A stretch of 32,210 nt of DNA from CAWBKV01 sp041946675 (GTDB taxonomy: Archaea > Halobacteriota > Methanosarcinia > Methanotrichales > Methanotrichaceae), in assembly GCA_041946675.1 (NCBI GenBank), contig JBHGAU010000025.1, forward strand, positions 1 through 32,210, written 5' to 3'. A program made the translations under genes and the position numbers. The notes under the pieces are model-generated. The model was not told where the DNA came from. It searched no databases and was given only the letters and a program-made list of their open reading frames with translations. This document shows positions 6,540 to 14,612 of the stretch, in pieces (positions within the stretch are counted from its first letter, which is position 1; each line of letters begins with the position of its first letter).

Positions 6540-9500
6540 TTACCGATAATCGTCAGGCATTTTGGTATTCATTCCCCATTTAAGGAGCTTATTCCGCAAA
6601 TCGGCTAGCTGTATAGGCTTACTTATATAATCATCCATTCCTGCATTCAGGCATTTATCCATATCGCCCTTAAGGGCATAGGCTGTGACTGCAATAATCC
6701 TCGGCCTGTCATGCAATTGGCTAATCCTTCTGGCAGCCTCCAGGCCATCCATTTTTGGCATCTGGACATCCATTAATACTATATCGTAGTGCTGAAGCTC
6801 AAGAGCTTGAAGAACCTCTAGACCATTGGCTACAGCATCAGCCCTATACCCTAATCTTTTGAGCATGAGCAGGGCGACTCTTTGGTTGATCGGGTTATCC
6901 TCTGCCAGTAGGATGCTAAGGTCTTTTTTAATCATGATTTCATCTGAGGTTACAGGCTCTGCCTTTACGGTCTTAGCAGAGATTTTGGGAGTGCTGTTCA
7001 CCATTACCGTAAAGTGAAAAGTGCTTCCCAGGTTCGGCATGCTCTCCGCCCAGATCCTGCCGCCCATCATCTCTACCAAACGCCTGCTTATGGCCAGGCC
7101 CAGGCCCGTGCCTCCGTATCTCTTGGTAATAGAAGAGTCGGCCTGGGCAAAGGGCTGGAACAATTTAACTAATGCAGTTTGGGGTATGCCTATACCTGTA
7201 TCCTTCACTGAGAAATGAACCTCATAGCTGTCATCAGCGCTTCTAGTGGCTTGGACTAGGACCTCCACCCTGCCTCTATCGGTGAATTTTACGGCATTGG
7301 AGAGAAGATTGATCAGCACCTGACGTATCCTCTGTGCGTCCCCAACCACGCTTTCTGGAATAGGGCCAACAGATCTATAGGAAAGATCCAGACCCTTGGC
7401 ACTGGCATAAGATGCGATTAGGTCTATGGACTCCTCGATACACGCCATCAAGCTGAATGGCTGGCACTCGAGCTCGGCCTTTCCTCGGTCTATTCTGGAG
7501 AGATCTAGGATGTCGTTTATAATGGATAGGAGAGCCTGACCACTGTTGCTTATTGTCTCAATACACTCTCTTTGCTCAGGATTCAGATCAGTCTCTCCGA
7601 GTATGCCGGCCATGCCTATGACGGCGTTCATTGGCGTCCTCAGCTCATGGCTCATATTGGCCAGAAAATCCGATTTTGCCATGGCGGCCGCCTCTGCAGC
7701 CTCCGTGGTCCTCAGCAGATCCTCCTCAATATGTTTACGCTCAGTTATGTCTGTTGCCAGGCCCTCGATGAGGATCTCATCCCCCTGAATCTGCATGCCT
7801 ATGGACCTGTCATTCAGCCAGTGCCACCGACCCTGAGCATCCCTTATGCGGTACTCTATATCTATATCCACTCCTTTGGCCAGATTCTTAATGGCCTGAT
7901 CTACCTTTGCCACGTCATCGGGGTGGATGGAATCGCGCCATAGATGTGGGTTTTGGTACATTTTGGCGGGAGAATACCCGAGCACAGATTCCACACGGGA
8001 GGAGTAAAAGGTCCCGCCTCTCTTATTGGAGAAAGTGTATACAATATCAGGAGACCTTTCTACCAGCCTTCGATATTTCTCCTCGCTGTCTCTGAGCGCT
8101 TTCTCGGCTCTCCTCCTGTCTGAGATATCGCGTACTATGGCCTGGAAGTTTCCCTGATCGGTCATCCTGGCAGTAATCTCCACAGGTATTGTAACGCCAT
8201 CACTCCTGAGCATCCTGCTCTCTATCATCCTGGTCTCGCCAGGGGGGATTCCAAGGATTTCAGGGGGCCTGGACTCACAATCCTCGCAGGGGATTAGATC
8301 TGTCAGGCTTTTGGCCAAAAGCTCAGAGCGGCTATAACCAAGCATCTGGCAAGCCACGGGGTTTACGTCAATATATCGGCCGACGACGTCGACGAGAAAG
8401 ATGCCATCTGAGGCCTGCTCCACCAAGGATCTATAGCGAGCCTCGCTTTTACTCAGGGCTTCTTCGGCAAGCTTGCGCTTTGTTATATCCACGAAAGTGG
8501 CCTGGCTTACAGGGGTACCATCAGGCCTGTAAAATAGCGAGACCTTCATTTCGATCCAGACAAGAGATCCGTCCTTGCGTCTTCCACGGTAATCGTATAT
8601 ATCCGGTGGCGATTTTCCATGATGTCTATCCAGATGGCGGCTCCAGACCATTTCACGATCTTCAGGGACGACAAAATTCCTTAAATCCTCGTTCGTGAAA
8701 GCCATCAGCTCATCTACGGAGTAGCCAGTTATGTTCGCAAGAGCTTGATTAACAAAAGTTAAGCCATTTAAATCCAATATCATCAATCCCTGTTGGGAGT
8801 TATCCACAAGATGACGATAGGATTCCTCTGCCGATCTGCGCTGAGCTGCCTCCTCTTGGGCAGCCTTACTAAGAGCGATGTTTTCGTTTAAAGCCATTAC
8901 CTGGCGGACCAGGGCCATTCCGATGATCCCGCCTATTCCAAATAGAAGTGGATATGTGGGAACGTTATGAGCAGCCTCATGTGTCCAGACAAGAAGAAGA
9001 TAAGCCATGCATATCGATACATAAGGGATATGCCTTGTCCAGGATAATTGAGATCGCTCGGGATCTTCGATATTGCTATGGAGGCGGTTGGTTTCAGCAT
9101 GCCAAATGCCTGCCAGCCCCACAAATACATAATACAGTATAAAGAAAAGATCTGCCCATCCACTTACCGTGGATGCCTCTCCCAGAGACTGATAGGCGTA
9201 AATCAGATCGCCAATAATATTGGCAGTGACGCCGCAGGCCAGGATGGCCATGAGGATCTTTCGGCTTGAGCTCATGCCTCGATAGAGAATTTCTAGCAGA
9301 GCAAAGAGCAGCACGAGATCGAGGAGCGGGTAGCTGATGGAGATGGGTACAGCACTGCCCATGCTGGCCTGATAGATCGGCCCAATCAGGAAGGCCCATT
9401 GGAGCATGGCAGCTGTGATTACTACTATGCCTATATCCAGCAGCATCTTGATTCTCTCACGCATCGCAAGCCTGGCCATTGGCAGGAAAAGTACTCCCAT

Positions 9501-9911
9501 TGTAAAGAGTGGGTAGAATGCCAGGAAGAAGATATCAGCCTGCGATATGAGGCTCCGATCGTTCTGGATGATGTTATGGGCCGGGAAGGCTATGACGCCG
9601 AGGAGGCTCAACGCCTGTGCAGAGGCCATGATTCCCCAGGCCAGGCGAAACCTGGACCTAGGATCTGATTGCCATGCGGCATAGGCCAGGCATAATACAG
9701 CAAATATACTGGACCAGAGGAAGAGAGGATCGCTCTGTAGAGCCTGAATTAGTAGATCGTTCTTTTGGAGTACCAACAAGATCCAGGAAAATAACACTAT
9801 ACAGGCTGATAGGATGGCTATGATGATAGAAGCGGTTAACACCTGCCGGACCTCGGCAGAGCCAGCTAACTCATTCCTGTTCTCCGAACTCGCCATCACG
9901 CCCAACTTCAT
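6540..9911 (-). CDS. Membrane hybrid sensor histidine kinase (10 TM, 3 PAS, receiver), 1123 aa
   Basis: The N-terminal 340 residues carry about ten hydrophobic helices, a membrane sensing module. PAS domains start near residues 362 (SYRHLVDNSQQGLMILD), 489 (RYRSLVEQASDGIFLVD) and 608 (KYRRLVERSPDIVYTF). The HisKA helix has the phospho-acceptor H755 in NMSHELRTPMNAVIG. The ATPase domain follows (NLLSNAVKFT; DTGIGIP; GGTGLGLAI). A receiver domain ends the protein, with the acidic pair in LLAEDNPIN, phosphorylatable D1048 in VLMDVQMPKMDG, and a conserved Lys in YISKP. Phosphate should pass from H755 to D1048 and then to an unseen phosphotransfer protein. There is no response regulator next door. 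The gene is divergent from the gene at 10070. The start at 9911 has no Shine-Dalgarno; an ATG five codons in is also possible. Confidence 0.93.
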   Translation of the reverse strand: MKLGVMASSENRNELAGSAEVRQVLTASIIIAILSACIVLFSWILLVLQKNDLLIQALQSDPLFLWSSIFAVLCLAYAAWQSDPRSRFRLAWGIMASAQALSLLGVIAFPAHNIIQNDRSLISQADIFFLAFYPLFTMGVLFLPMARLAMRERIKMLLDIGIVVITAAMLQWAFLIGPIYQASMGSAVPISISYPLLDLVLLFALLEILYRGMSSSRKILMAILACGVTANIIGDLIYAYQSLGEASTVSGWADLFFILYYVFVGLAGIWHAETNRLHSNIEDPERSQLSWTRHIPYVSICMAYLLLVWTHEAAHNVPTYPLLFGIGGIIGMALVRQVMALNENIALSKAAQEEAAQRRSAEESYRHLVDNSQQGLMILDLNGLTFVNQALANITGYSVDELMAFTNEDLRNFVVPEDREMVWSRHLDRHHGKSPPDIYDYRGRRKDGSLVWIEMKVSLFYRPDGTPVSQATFVDITKRKLAEEALSKSEARYRSLVEQASDGIFLVDVVGRYIDVNPVACQMLGYSRSELLAKSLTDLIPCEDCESRPPEILGIPPGETRMIESRMLRSDGVTIPVEITARMTDQGNFQAIVRDISDRRRAEKALRDSEEKYRRLVERSPDIVYTFSNKRGGTFYSSRVESVLGYSPAKMYQNPHLWRDSIHPDDVAKVDQAIKNLAKGVDIDIEYRIRDAQGRWHWLNDRSIGMQIQGDEILIEGLATDITERKHIEEDLLRTTEAAEAAAMAKSDFLANMSHELRTPMNAVIGMAGILGETDLNPEQRECIETISNSGQALLSIINDILDLSRIDRGKAELECQPFSLMACIEESIDLIASYASAKGLDLSYRSVGPIPESVVGDAQRIRQVLINLLSNAVKFTDRGRVEVLVQATRSADDSYEVHFSVKDTGIGIPQTALVKLFQPFAQADSSITKRYGGTGLGLAISRRLVEMMGGRIWAESMPNLGSTFHFTVMVNSTPKISAKTVKAEPVTSDEIMIKKDLSILLAEDNPINQRVALLMLKRLGYRADAVANGLEVLQALELQHYDIVLMDVQMPKMDGLEAARRISQLHDRPRIIAVTAYALKGDMDKCLNAGMDDYISKPIQLADLRNKLLKWGMNTKMPDDYR

Positions 9912-9940
9912 TGTCGGTACTTATAGGACTTTCCTCTGCA

Positions 9941-10003
9941 GGCTTGAGAAAATAGCACCTACACCCCTTGGTCCCCACTTCATGCGAGGGCAAGGGGATT
10001 TCG
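9941..10003. repeat. Dispersed intergenic repeat, copy A
   Basis: A GC-rich element (GGCTTGAGAA, then CACCCCTTGGTCCCC, then TGCGAGGGCAAGGGGA) closely matches the first half of copy B at 10773-10836. It lies in the divergent space between the sensor kinase and the helical protein. Confidence 0.65.
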
Positions 10004-10037
10004 ATTTATACTATGAAAAATCCGCTTAAGGCATGTA

Positions 10038-10048
10038 GATATATATAG
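10038..10048 (+). promoter_or_regulatory. TATA box placed for leaderless transcription
   Basis: GATATATATAG is centred about 27 nt upstream of the ATG at 10070, the normal distance from an archaeal TATA box to the transcription start. No Shine-Dalgarno precedes that ATG, so the mRNA is probably leaderless. Confidence 0.5.
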
Positions 10049-10069
10049 TTCGGACATATATAAATTATT

Positions 10070-10525
10070 ATGCCAGATGAGAAGGAAATGAAAGAATCTG
10101 CTGAGAAGGCAAAAGAGTCCATAAGCGAGACACTCCATATCTCTAGGGAGGATGTATCAGAGTTTGTGAACCGATCTGAGGCGGCGATGAAAGAGGCTTT
10201 TGAGAAGAAGCTGAAAACGCCGGATGTAATCGAATCATATTTTAAGAAGCATGGGATTGACGATAAAGAGAAGAGGCAGATCTTTGCTCAGGGCTATCTG
10301 CTATCCGATATCATGTCTCAAGTTGTTGTAGCCAATATGATGCAAAAGATGGCTATGAGTATGGCTCAAGAGTGCGCCCGAAGGATGTCGGAGCTGGAGA
10401 TGAGGTTGACGGGTGGCGGCGGGGTGATGTATGGAGGGGCAGCAGTGGGAGGAGCTACCGCAGGAGCAGCTACAGGGACATCCGCAAAATCGGCAACTGC
10501 GGATGATATGGATTACAGGCGATGA
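10070..10525 (+). CDS. Unrecognised helical protein with Gly/Ala-rich segment (151 aa)
   Basis: The first 110 residues are highly charged and predicted helical: EKEMKESAEKAKESISETL, then DVSEFVNRSEAAMKEAFEKK, a segment TPDVIESYFKKHGIDDKEKR, and a Met-rich helix (VVVANMMQKMAMSMAQECAR). A Gly/Ala/Thr-rich tract follows (about residues 114-140), and the protein ends in DDMDYRR. It has no signal peptide and is probably cytoplasmic. The family is not recognised. The ATG lies about 27 nt after a TATA box and has no Shine-Dalgarno, which suggests a leaderless message. It is divergent from the sensor kinase, but nothing else ties them together. Confidence 0.78.
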   Translation: MPDEKEMKESAEKAKESISETLHISREDVSEFVNRSEAAMKEAFEKKLKTPDVIESYFKKHGIDDKEKRQIFAQGYLLSDIMSQVVVANMMQKMAMSMAQECARRMSELEMRLTGGGGVMYGGAAVGGATAGAATGTSAKSATADDMDYRR

Positions 10526-10571
10526 TAGCAACGTTCATTTTTTATTATTGTCACATGCTCGTGTGATATGC

Positions 10572-10592
10572 GATTTTTCATCGTGAAAAATC
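10572..10592. terminator. Perfect 9-bp hairpin downstream of the 10070 gene
   Basis: GATTTTTCA and TGAAAAATC flank a TCG loop about 47 nt after the stop codon. The position suits a transcription end or mRNA 3' stabiliser, although archaeal termination usually relies on T tracts rather than hairpins. Confidence 0.4.
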
Positions 10593-10772
10593 AGTGGCAG
10601 GCTCTGTATCAAGCAATTGATAACTCCCGAATACGTTTTGATATAGATCTTGCCGTTAGCGTTTGAGTCAATATCCATATTGATTCCTAGATCTTGCTGT
10701 TCAACGAATTTGTTACTTAATGCATCATTTGAATAACGATACTGCCATTTACGGGTTCCGCCTGCGGATCGC

Positions 10773-10884
10773 GGCTTGAGAAGATAACGCCCTCACCCCT
10801 CAGTCCCCTCTCCCTGCGAGGGCGAGGGGAAGTAGCGCGCTCAATCGCCGCGCGGGCTGCCCCTAACCCCTCGCTGGGGGAAAA
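10773..10884. repeat. Dispersed intergenic repeat, copy B (composite)
   Basis: The first half (10773-10836, GGCTTGAGAA, CACCCCT, TGCGAGGGCGAGGGGA) matches copy A. The second half (10834-10884, CTCAATCGCCG, CGGGCT, CCCTAACCCCTC) matches copy C. It is the only copy in the window that carries both halves, so A and C look like partial versions of one longer element. Confidence 0.65.
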
Positions 10885-11123
10885 TTTCTATGTGTTCGTA
10901 GTCCGGTTAGCCTTTAAAACGTTACTCGATGCCCCTTGGGTACTCATTCTTGATTCTCTTATTCCATATCTTTTTGGTGCCGGAGACGGGCCAATACATA
11001 AAGAACAAAATATCTCTAAGCTTTCCTAGCTAGATAGCCATTGCTTTCAAAGAATACACGCTCTCAGGTGAATTTATGATCTAGTATAATGAAATCCATA
11101 TTCGTATAAAACATTCAAAATAT

Positions 11124-14093
11124 TCAAATTTTAGCTGATGCCTTCTCTAATCTTTTACGAATCTTTCGCGCCCGGGATTTCATCGGACTACCCAACTCTT
11201 TAAAGAGCGCTTCAGCCATTTTGATATGTTGCAGCGCTTTACTGAAGTTACCTTCTTTTTCCTCTAAAAGGGCTAATTCTGATAAGCTGATAGCAATACT
11301 CCATTTGTTACCAATCTCTTTTCTTATTTCTAGGCTTTCCAGATAGAGACGTCGAGCCTCGGCAAAATCACCAGTATCTTGCGCTAACATTCCCAATAAC
11401 TGCAGCGAATTGCTGATGCCACATTTATCGCCAAGCTCTTGGGCGATATTAAAGCTCTTTTGGCATAGGCATCGAGCATATGTAAAATCACCTTTCAAAT
11501 GTGCCAGCAATCCTAATTCATGTAGCGAAGTAGCAATGCCGCTCTTATCTCCAAGTTCCTTAGCGATCTTGAGACTTTTTGAGAAAAGACTTTGTGCATC
11601 TTCAAGATCATCAGTTTCATAAGCTAATATCCCTAATTGGAACAAAGATATGCCAACGTTGACCTTATCTTCAAGTTCTTGGGCGATTTCCAAGCTCTCT
11701 TGGTAGCGTTTTCGAGCTTCACTAAAATCCCCCTGTGAATATGCAAGTGTTCCTAGCTCAAGCAGTGCTGCAGCCACATTAGCCTTATCTCCCATTTCCT
11801 TAGCAGCTTTCATACCCTCCTGGTAAAACCTCTCGGCTTCAGCAAGATCTCCTGCGTCTTTTGCCAGTATTCCTAACTGGTTTAGCGTTTGGGCTATACC
11901 ATTCTTATCTTGAATATCGTGTTTTAACTTCAGACACTCTTGGCACAGGGATCTTGATTCAGCAAGTTTACCTTGTAGGTATGCCATTCTCCCAAGCTGG
12001 CCAAGTAAATCTCCTCTGCCCTTTGCATCATCCAATTTTTCTGTTGCTTTAAGCGCACACTCAAGTAAGCATCTACACTCTTTCCAGTAGCCTCTAAGTT
12101 CTAGATATGAGGCTAATGCCCAGGCAAACCACTTAATGAAGCGCCATTCTTTAGCAATGTATGCCCACTCTAAGCTTGCTGAAATGTTATCAAACTCATC
12201 ATCCAAAGCATCGTAATTTCCTCTAAATTGATCTGCGAATTCAAGAAAGAGACGTGCTGTTCGGCTGTGGTGAATTTGCATTATGGCTTCTCCTGCTTTT
12301 AGACTTGCATACTGGCGCATTAGAGGGTGCAAATGGTAGCGTCTCGCTGTAGTCTCTTTTTCTGATTCATCTACTCTTTTAGACTCTAACAAATCCACAA
12401 AGGATTTTCGTACGAGTTCACTTAGATCGTCCTGCCATTGCTGAAGTGGCATAGTCTTATCTTCTTCAGATGATTTCATCGTAGAAACTGCTTTAATCGC
12501 CCATTCAGCAACCAAACTTGAAATAGCAGCAAGCCTATATAGCAGCTCTCTCTGGCTTTCTGAGAGTGTTTGGTAAGAGAAGTCGAATCGTTTCGATATT
12601 TCCTCTCCTGGTGGCCTAGCTCTGATCTTCTGGAGTATTGTATCGAGAGAATCGCTAACCAATAATCCCGCTGCTAACTTTATTCCAAGCGGATGGCCAT
12701 CCAGCAGGCGAGCTATCTCCTTCAAAGTATCTCTATCTGATTCGCTGAGTTTTTCGCCCCATCTAGGAGAACGCCGTCTTGCTTCGATAATAAAGAGGTT
12801 GTAGGCTTCTACTGGCTCCATTTGGACTAAATTGATTTGCTTTCCCTCACGCTTCGGCGATTCACGTGTTGTTACGAGGGCAGCGCTCGGCTGTGGTAGA
12901 CCCTCCAGGAACCTCCAGAGAGCTTGATCCTTTATGCTTTCGGCATTATCTACTACGATTAAGCTTGGAGTTTGAAGATCGCTAAGATAACAAAGTGCAG
13001 CATCTACTTTTGCATCCAAAGGCAATGTTCGGAACTCGTAGCCTAAGACGTTAGCGAATGCATCAAGAAGCTTGTTGAGATCAAAGCTCTCATCGCCCGC
13101 AGCACTCCGCCAAAAGATGCCGCCTGGATATCGCCAGGTCAGCCTTTTTGCGGTCTCAGAAGCAAGGACTGTTTTTCCTATACCTCCCTGGCCTGTGAGG
13201 ACTACAAGCTTCTCTCCTCCAGAAAGTGCTCGAATAGTCTGGACCAGCAGACCTTTGCGTCCTCTCGGAGGATCATCTTTGATATACTTGCCAACAAAAT
13301 CATGATGAGGAGCTCCAAAGAGCTTCTCTTGTTCCATGATTAAAGATCCACGAGTTGGTGATGTGACTAACTTGGCTTCTATTCCCTGCCCTTGAAGGAT
13401 CGGAATATCTTTGGCCTTTGTACCTGTTTTCGGGTGATCTGGAAGCTTCTTTAGCGCCGGAAGAGCAACATTATTGAAAGCATCTTTAATGGCCATCCTC
13501 GATCCAAGGGCAGAATAAAAAGCACGAGATAGTGCAATTGTCACATCAACTGGCACAGTCTCTTTCATTGCCAGCACTGCAGGGATACCACTGTTTAGCA
13601 AAGCAGCACTGAGGCTTTTATCATTGCCTTTTGCAGATTCACAGGCGCTGAGAATTACCAGCTTTGTTGGCGATCCAGGAACGTTCTTAAAAATCTCTGC
13701 TAGATCTTCGGCTGCTAATGCCTCCTCGGTGCCATCGTCTTGCTCAACGGCTAGATAGCCACGTGGCTCCTCTTTATCTAAGGATGCACTACACCGACCG
13801 CACTTTCGGCTTCCAGGTACATTTAGCGAGGAGCAGTTCGGGCAAGCGAGGGCGAATGCCCCATGACCATCGAAGTGAATTATATCATAACCATTCAGGA
13901 CTTCAGTACGCAGACGCTCGATTGTCGGAGGCCTGAGAATATGGATATAGGCAGGCGTCTTAACAGTGGCAAGGCCGTTCAACAACGCCCACTGATCAGC
14001 GATACCGGGAAGGTCAGGCTGATCAAGAGGGCGAGCGACTATAACAAGAATACGAAAAGCTGGTTCTGTGGCTGCTGATGATTGGCTGGACAT
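11124..14093 (-). CDS. CHAT protease-NB-ARC ATPase-TPR protein (NLR-like), 989 aa
   Basis: A caspase-like CHAT domain (residues about 1-235) has the catalytic pair H77 (IIHFDGHGAF) and C151 (VILSACESA). A CxxC-x10-CxxC zinc ribbon (C84, C87, C98, C101) is inserted between them. A STAND/NB-ARC ATPase follows: P-loop GQGGIGKT at 301-308, Walker B LIVVDNAE near 378, sensor LVTTRE, GxP motif GHPLGIKLA near 466, then a winged helix with an MHD-like YHLHPLMRQYA near 587. Residues about 694-970 hold seven 40-residue TPRs of the pattern LxxLGxLAxxxGDFxEAxxxY. The layout suggests TPR sensing of a ligand, ATP-driven oligomerisation and protease activation, as in prokaryotic NLR defence proteins. No partner gene is adjacent. 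GAAGG precedes the ATG. Confidence 0.92.
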   Translation of the reverse strand: MSSQSSAATEPAFRILVIVARPLDQPDLPGIADQWALLNGLATVKTPAYIHILRPPTIERLRTEVLNGYDIIHFDGHGAFALACPNCSSLNVPGSRKCGRCSASLDKEEPRGYLAVEQDDGTEEALAAEDLAEIFKNVPGSPTKLVILSACESAKGNDKSLSAALLNSGIPAVLAMKETVPVDVTIALSRAFYSALGSRMAIKDAFNNVALPALKKLPDHPKTGTKAKDIPILQGQGIEAKLVTSPTRGSLIMEQEKLFGAPHHDFVGKYIKDDPPRGRKGLLVQTIRALSGGEKLVVLTGQGGIGKTVLASETAKRLTWRYPGGIFWRSAAGDESFDLNKLLDAFANVLGYEFRTLPLDAKVDAALCYLSDLQTPSLIVVDNAESIKDQALWRFLEGLPQPSAALVTTRESPKREGKQINLVQMEPVEAYNLFIIEARRRSPRWGEKLSESDRDTLKEIARLLDGHPLGIKLAAGLLVSDSLDTILQKIRARPPGEEISKRFDFSYQTLSESQRELLYRLAAISSLVAEWAIKAVSTMKSSEEDKTMPLQQWQDDLSELVRKSFVDLLESKRVDESEKETTARRYHLHPLMRQYASLKAGEAIMQIHHSRTARLFLEFADQFRGNYDALDDEFDNISASLEWAYIAKEWRFIKWFAWALASYLELRGYWKECRCLLECALKATEKLDDAKGRGDLLGQLGRMAYLQGKLAESRSLCQECLKLKHDIQDKNGIAQTLNQLGILAKDAGDLAEAERFYQEGMKAAKEMGDKANVAAALLELGTLAYSQGDFSEARKRYQESLEIAQELEDKVNVGISLFQLGILAYETDDLEDAQSLFSKSLKIAKELGDKSGIATSLHELGLLAHLKGDFTYARCLCQKSFNIAQELGDKCGISNSLQLLGMLAQDTGDFAEARRLYLESLEIRKEIGNKWSIAISLSELALLEEKEGNFSKALQHIKMAEALFKELGSPMKSRARKIRKRLEKASAKI

Positions 14094-14264
14094 GTACTGC
14101 CTTCAGATTATTCGTTTATCCTCAGATATAGTTAAGCGCTTAAAAGCTTACCGATTATCCATTGAAGCTAAAGCAATCGCTGAATTTGATTTCTGTTAAA
14201 ATAGAAACGCATTGGAGATGGGCTTAGGATAAAGTGACTAAAAGAAAATTAAAGGTGGTAGCGC

Positions 14265-14603
14265 CTAGACCGCCTCACACCCTCTTTCCTTCGTCCTCAC
14301 CCTCACCACATCCTCCACCGGATAGACGAATATCTTGCCGTCGCCAGCCTCGCCCGTCTGCACAGTATCGCAGATTATGTCGATCACGACCTCAGAATCT
14401 TCGTCCTCTACTACAAGCTCCAATTTTACTTTTGGTAAGAACTCGACCCTGTAGTCCCCGGCACGCCACTGGAGTGCAATGCCCTTCTGTCTTCCGCGGC
14501 CTTTGACCTCAATGGCTGTCATCCCTGAGAAGCCTTTGGAATCGAGCTTTTTCCTAAGAAGGTTCAGCTTCTCTGGCCGAATTATCGCCTCAATCTTCTT
14601 CAT
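14265..14603 (-). CDS. glnK: PII nitrogen regulatory protein GlnK, paired with amt2
   Basis: This 112-residue PII protein has standard length and motifs: MKKIEAIIRPEKLNLLRKKL, T-loop GRQKGIALQWRAGDYRVEF with the tyrosine at the position-51 equivalent retained, LPKVKLELVV, and GDGKIFVYPVEDVVRVRT, which contacts nucleotide and 2-oxoglutarate. It should gate the Amt pore encoded immediately upstream: the gap is only 9 nt. GAGGTTT precedes the ATG by about 7 nt. Compared with the copy at 3974-4378 it has no C-terminal extension and a different T-loop tip, so the two are not simple duplicates and probably respond differently. A T-rich stretch follows the gene. Confidence 0.95.
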   Translation of the reverse strand: MKKIEAIIRPEKLNLLRKKLDSKGFSGMTAIEVKGRGRQKGIALQWRAGDYRVEFLPKVKLELVVEDEDSEVVIDIICDTVQTGEAGDGKIFVYPVEDVVRVRTKERGCEAV

Positions 14604-14612
14604 GTATAAACC

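Larger units (their letters stand above)
10526..11123. other. Intergenic region with hairpin and repeat B
   Basis: About 600 bases without a gene. A perfect 9-bp hairpin (GATTTTTCA-TCG-TGAAAAATC, 10572-10592) may end transcription of the upstream gene. A 14-nt direct repeat (TAGATCTTGCYGTT) occurs at 10644-10657 and 10688-10701. Repeat copy B occupies 10773-10884. The rest, to the end of the CHAT gene, is AT-rich and shows nothing recognisable. Confidence 0.5.

Noticed and set aside
14234..14506. 90-codon + strand frame over glnK2
   Set aside because: Antisense shadow of a clear PII gene, Pro/Arg-rich.
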